From contig JAKOGI010000535.1 of the NCBI GenBank assembly GCA_029747015.1, positions 415,001 to 479,000 on the forward strand: a stretch of DNA of 64,000 nucleotides, written 5' to 3'. A program made the position numbers and the translations under genes. Of the stretch, positions 60,220 to 64,000 are shown piece after piece. The notes beneath the pieces are model-generated. The model was not told where the DNA came from and did not search any database. It saw only the letters and a program-made list of their open reading frames with translations. This stretch comes from Carnegiea gigantea (lineage: Eukaryota > Streptophyta > Magnoliopsida > Caryophyllales > Cactaceae). Numbering within the stretch: the stretch's first letter is position 1; each line of letters opens with the position of its first letter.

Positions 60220-60545
60220 ATGAACGCTGTCCTCACCATTCTTTATATCCTCTCTATCTCTCTAGAATTCTCTCGCGTTTCTCTCCTCTCAGAACTCTCT
60301 CGGCTCTATCATCTCCGTTCTCTCTATGCTCTCTGTCATCTCTCTCCTCTTCATTCTCTCCATGCTCTCAATCTCTCTAGAATGCTCTCCCGTCTCTCTT
60401 CTCTCAAAAGCCTCTCAGCTTTCACATCTCTCTCCTCTCAACGGTCTCTCATCACTATCCTCTCTGTCCTCTCTATGCTCTCTCTCATCCCTCGCCTCTC
60501 CATTCTCTTTATGCTCTCTCTCATCTCTCTCAAAAGCCGGTTCTC
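60220..60545. repeat. CT-rich imperfect tandem repeat
   Basis: Runs of ctctctc with recurring tctctctagaat and ctctatgctctct segments; a higher-order period of about 120 bp is suggested by the repeats near 60260 and 60380. The long Leu/Ser-rich ORFs across it are composition artefacts. Confidence 0.75.
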
Positions 60546-60744
60546 TAGAAACCTCCGTGATCAAGTGATGACATCTGGGTCATCCACCACCTTTGCGCGT
60601 CCACCTGGAAAATTCAACACCACGATGTTGTAGATCGGCCAAAGCGGAGTCCACCGGTACCACCCATGCAGCCAACGCGCAACTCAGGCAGTGGCGCGTA
60701 GGGCTACGTGCCTCCGTTTTCGTGGCGCCACATGAATTTCCAGT

Positions 60745-61235
60745 GTGATTTAGGCAGATTGGGGGTCTGGAAAGGCGATGGAGGAAGAAGGCAGTCAGCA
60801 GAGCCCTTCGTTGGCAGCGTGTGTAGCTCACGCACCACCCCTCCATTACGGATCTGATGGTAGAGGTCTGTTTCTAACCATTTTGGACGCTTCTACCTTT
60901 CATTGTTCTGTTTTAAAGATATTGTTGCATATTTTGGGTTTGTTAATGGTGGGGTTGCTTTTTCCAGCGTGGGTTGGGCAGATCGGGAGTTTGGAAAGGC
61001 GAAGGGGGAAGAAGGCAGTCGATGGACGCCTTCGTCGGCAGCGCGTGTGGCACACGCACCACCTTCCATCCTAGATCTGATGGTAGATGTCTGTTTCTAA
61101 CCGTTTTGGATGTATCTACCCCTCTTTTCTCTTTTTAAAATATTGTGTTGCGTATATTGGGTGTGTTCATGGTGGTGGTGCAATTTTCGACGTAGTTTAG
61201 GCAGATCGGGGCTTTGGGAAGACAAAGGAGGAGGT
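60745..61235. repeat. Tandem duplication, period about 230 bp, 2.2 copies
   Basis: The first unit starts near 60748 (taggcagattgggggtctgg), the second near 60973 (gggcagatcgggagtttgg), and a partial third near 61198 (taggcagatcggggctttgg). All contain gaagaaggcagtc or its remnant, then cgcaccacc and ctgtttctaacc. Confidence 0.8.
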
Positions 61236-61534
61236 GCTATCTTAATGTCATAGGTAATGAGGTGAGCATCAGACAGACAAGGCTATGTTTAATACCTGCA
61301 TGGGATCTCATTTGGGGTTGTTTGATTAAGAGTGTTGTTGGATTTTTGTGTTCTGACTGCCATTGTCTTGGGTTCTGCGGGCCATGAAGGATGTGTTTGA
61401 GGATACTTAGAAGGAAAGGAAGGAGGTATACTTCTCTATATTTCTTTGTTAACTACCTTGATGAATTCGTACAAATATGTGTTAAATCAAACAAACTTCA
61501 AAGTAGTCAAGCTTAATACTTACTACTTTCGAGT

Positions 61535-62450
61535 ATGAGGTTTATCCGTGAGTATTTTTTGTGAAATGTGAAAAATTCCTCGTTTTATTCAATGGTTGTG
61601 AGTAGTTCATATGAACTGTGAAAAATTCATTCCTTTAGTGTCTAGTTACAATGTTAAAAATAGAATTGTAATTTTCAGAGTTAAATAGGAATATTGAATT
61701 AGTTGATATGTATGCTTCCAAATCATGCGGTTTATGTGCTTATGGTAAATAGATTATATCAACTAAAAATTCTGTGATTGTTTCATGTAATTAATTAGTT
61801 ATTTCAATGTGTTGAGATTTTTCATTTTCAGAGGTTACTTAAGGCATTATAATTAGTTAATTTGTATACTTCAAAGTTTAAAATCTGAGGTTTATCCCTA
61901 AGTATTTTTTGTGAAATGTGAAAAATTCCTTGTTTTATTCAATGGTTGTGAGTAGTTTATATGAACTATGAAAAATTCATTCCTTTAGTGTCTAGTTACA
62001 ATGTTAAAAATAGAATTGTAATTTTCAGACTTAAATTAGGAATATTGAATTAGTTGATATGTATGATTCCAAATTATGTGGTTTATGTGCTTGTGGTAAA
62101 TAGATTATATCAATTGAAAATTCTGTGATTGTTTCATGTAATTAATTAGTTATTTCAATGTGTCGAGATTTTTCATTGTCAGAGGTTAATTAAGGCATTA
62201 TAATTAGTTAATTTGTGTAGTTCAAAGTTTAAAGAGACTTAACTGAACTTTCTTCTATTTTGTGAAAATGCTTTCTTTTATTTAATAGTTGTGAGTAGAT
62301 TATCTGAATTGAAAAATATTCATTCATTCAGTGTCTCGGTAAACTGTAAAAATTATAATGATAATTTTCAGAGTTAAATTAGGAATATTGAATTAGTTGA
62401 TATGCACGCTTTCAAATTATGTGGTTTATGTCCTTGTGGTAAACAAAGAA
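61535..62450. repeat. Tandem repeat, period about 350 bp, about 2.6 copies
   Basis: Segments at about 61540-61890, 61890-62240 and 62240-62450 share gaaaaattc - ttgtgagtag - cattcctttagtgtct - ggaatattgaattagttgatatg. Copies 1 and 2 are more than 90% alike, the third less. Confidence 0.85.
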
Positions 62451-62604
62451 AAATTTACCCTGTTTGATTTGTATGCCTTCAAAGAAAAAGAGAATGCTTT
62501 CAATTGTTCCCTTGTGTTACTTATATCAAATGTGAAAATTTTGTATGCTTATAATTTTGAGATGTACTTGTATGAACTGTTATATTATATCATCCGTTAT
62601 ATTT

Positions 62605-63168
62605 GTATGCTGATAATTTTGAGATGTAGTCGACAAATTATTTGATATCACTGTGAGAATTCTTTCATTTTTTAATTGTGGTGAGTAGGTTTGTATGCTT
62701 TCATCCATTATATTATATCACCTGTTTCATTTTTTAGAGGTTAATGAAGACAATTTATTAGTTAAGTTGTATGCTTCAAAAATAAAATGAAAAGTATTTA
62801 CTTTATTATCTAATGATAAACACATGATATCAACTGTCAGATATGTGTTATACATTTTGATAATCTGAAGTTATTTTGGAGGGAGGCAGAGGGGCTACTA
62901 ATAATTTTGAGATGTAGTTAGATATTAGATATCACGGTGATAATTCTTTCATTTTTTAATTGTGGTGAGTAGTTTTGTATGCTTTCAACAATTATATTGT
63001 ATCACCTATTTCATTTTTAGAGTTTAATAAAGACAATTAATTAGTTAAGTGGCATGCTTCAAAAATAAAAAGAAAAGTATTTACTTTATTATCTGGTGAT
63101 AAACTCATGATATCAACTGTTAGATATGTGTTGTATATTTTGATAATATGAAGTTTTTTTAGGGGAGG
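62605..63168. repeat. Tandem duplication, period about 290 bp, 2 copies
   Basis: 62608-62895 and 62900-63160 share ataattttgagatgtagt - ttctttcattttttaattgtggtgagtag - cttcaaaaataaaa - gatatgtgtt. The second copy runs into a purine tract. Confidence 0.85.
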
Positions 63169-64000
63169 GTGATGCATATTTTCATATGCATCATTTTCAT
63201 TCCTCAAGCTCAACTTTAAGGGAGGAAAGGGCCAAATGAGATCATGCATGGAAACACTTATATTTGGTCCCATTATTTGAGTTCCATGACACAAGACACT
63301 TTGTGGAGTTTGTTTTGAACTTCAAAGTGCCTTACTCAAAAGGAATTTCCAAATGGGGATCAAGACTACCATGCATTTCAAAGGGAAGCTCCAAGAAAGC
63401 AAAGGGAGCCCAAAATCTGGTCAGAATTGTGCTAAAACAGTCCAACAGTACGTTGGGCACTTCACCCAGAAATTGACCCGGTTTGGGCCATCTTTTTGAG
63501 CAAGCTCCGAGGGGCATAATTTCCTGCACACTTCACCATATTCAAATTAAAGAATCAGCTTTCCAATAAGGCCAGCCATGCATTATTTGGAGTCCATTTG
63601 GTTGGTCATATTTGGCCCATAAATAAACCTGCCGAAGTCCAGTCCAGTTTGAGCAGTCTGCATTCTTCAGCCCATATCTTTCAAACGGCCGATCCAAATC
63701 CAGTGAAACCCCTTTCTTGGAAACTAGACTCTTCAAGCTTTCCAAGGAATAAAGAATCACCGAATTTGAATCACAAACCAGAGAGTTATGCCTAAATGAA
63801 TCTGGCCTTGCTGCAAATGTGAACGTAATTAATGCAAAACATGTGCACCATGCAGTTTCACACCTAAAACCTTTTTTGATGCATTTCCCTTTGCTCAAGC
63901 TGCGTGTCCCCTCTCTCCCAATGATGAGACGTGCCTTTTCAAGTGGAACATGCTTCTCTAAGGTTGCTAGGTTCATTTTACTCAAGAAGCACCAACCGGA
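63157..64000 (+). mobile_element. Polypurine tract and start of a 3' LTR (Tat/Ogre-like), cut by the window edge
   Basis: AGGGGAGGG (63160-63168) is followed directly by TGATGCATATTTTCATATGC, a TG-start with an internal palindrome. What follows is low in coding potential and resembles LTRs of Tat/Ogre elements (…acgttgggcacttcaccc… near 63450). The tandem repeats to the left would then be the untranslated 3' region of this element, known to be repeat-rich in this group. Confidence 0.45.

Noticed and set aside
60220..60633. 137-codon Leu/Ser-rich ORF resembling a membrane protein
   Set aside because: It translates the CT-rich tandem repeat; other frames of the same repeat are also open.

Overview
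The window looks like repeat-dense nuclear DNA of a flowering plant, probably a eudicot. It contains endogenous pararetroviruses (Caulimoviridae), Ty3/gypsy LTR elements of several lineages, CACTA-type transposon ends, a Helitron end and low-GC filler. I see no intact host gene. Almost every coding trace is broken by stops and frameshifts, so nearly all coding entries are given as pseudogenes.

Region by region. 1-4895: endogenous pararetrovirus copy A on the minus strand, running off the left edge. 4960-6870: exon-like remnants of an unrecognised plant gene. 6840-8760: CACTA-type subterminal repeats, followed by a MITE-like element at 8797-9035. 9565-10538: a short terminal fragment (E) of the same virus. 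10539-12950: a solo-LTR-like block. 12951-19790: virus copy B, the most complete. About 20095-25650: virus copy C, the most decayed. 25650-27420: mostly unassigned. 27425-31825: a chromodomain gypsy element (Reina-like) on the plus strand with an extra inverted LTR. About 31830-36065: a second, different caulimovirid (D), minus strand. 36117-38376: a long LTR with a Tat/Athila-type primer site and a gag remnant. 38387 to about 53000: a minus-strand Tat/Athila-like element whose gag-like gene is split by a 9.9 kb array of three LTRs and two tiny internal regions. 53220-55510: a direct duplication carrying an unrecognised protein remnant. 55510-56097: a second CACTA-like piece. 56098-59811: gypsy LTR-like DNA with minisatellites. 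59812 onward: a Helitron end, then tandem repeats leading to a polypurine tract and the edge of another LTR at 63170.

Copies A, B and C plus fragment E belong to one virus species or lineage. Genome order, read on the minus strand: tRNA-Met primer site, a small coiled-coil ORF, then one long polyprotein read as coat protein - zinc knuckle - 30K movement protein - aspartic protease - reverse transcriptase - RNase H, then a C-terminal region of roughly 350 residues I cannot assign, ending in an acidic tail. A TATA box and an AATAAA signal follow. Coat protein before movement protein differs from badnaviruses, where the movement domain comes first, and recalls cavemoviruses and solendoviruses. 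The fused layout with a long C-terminal extension is the best candidate here for something undescribed.
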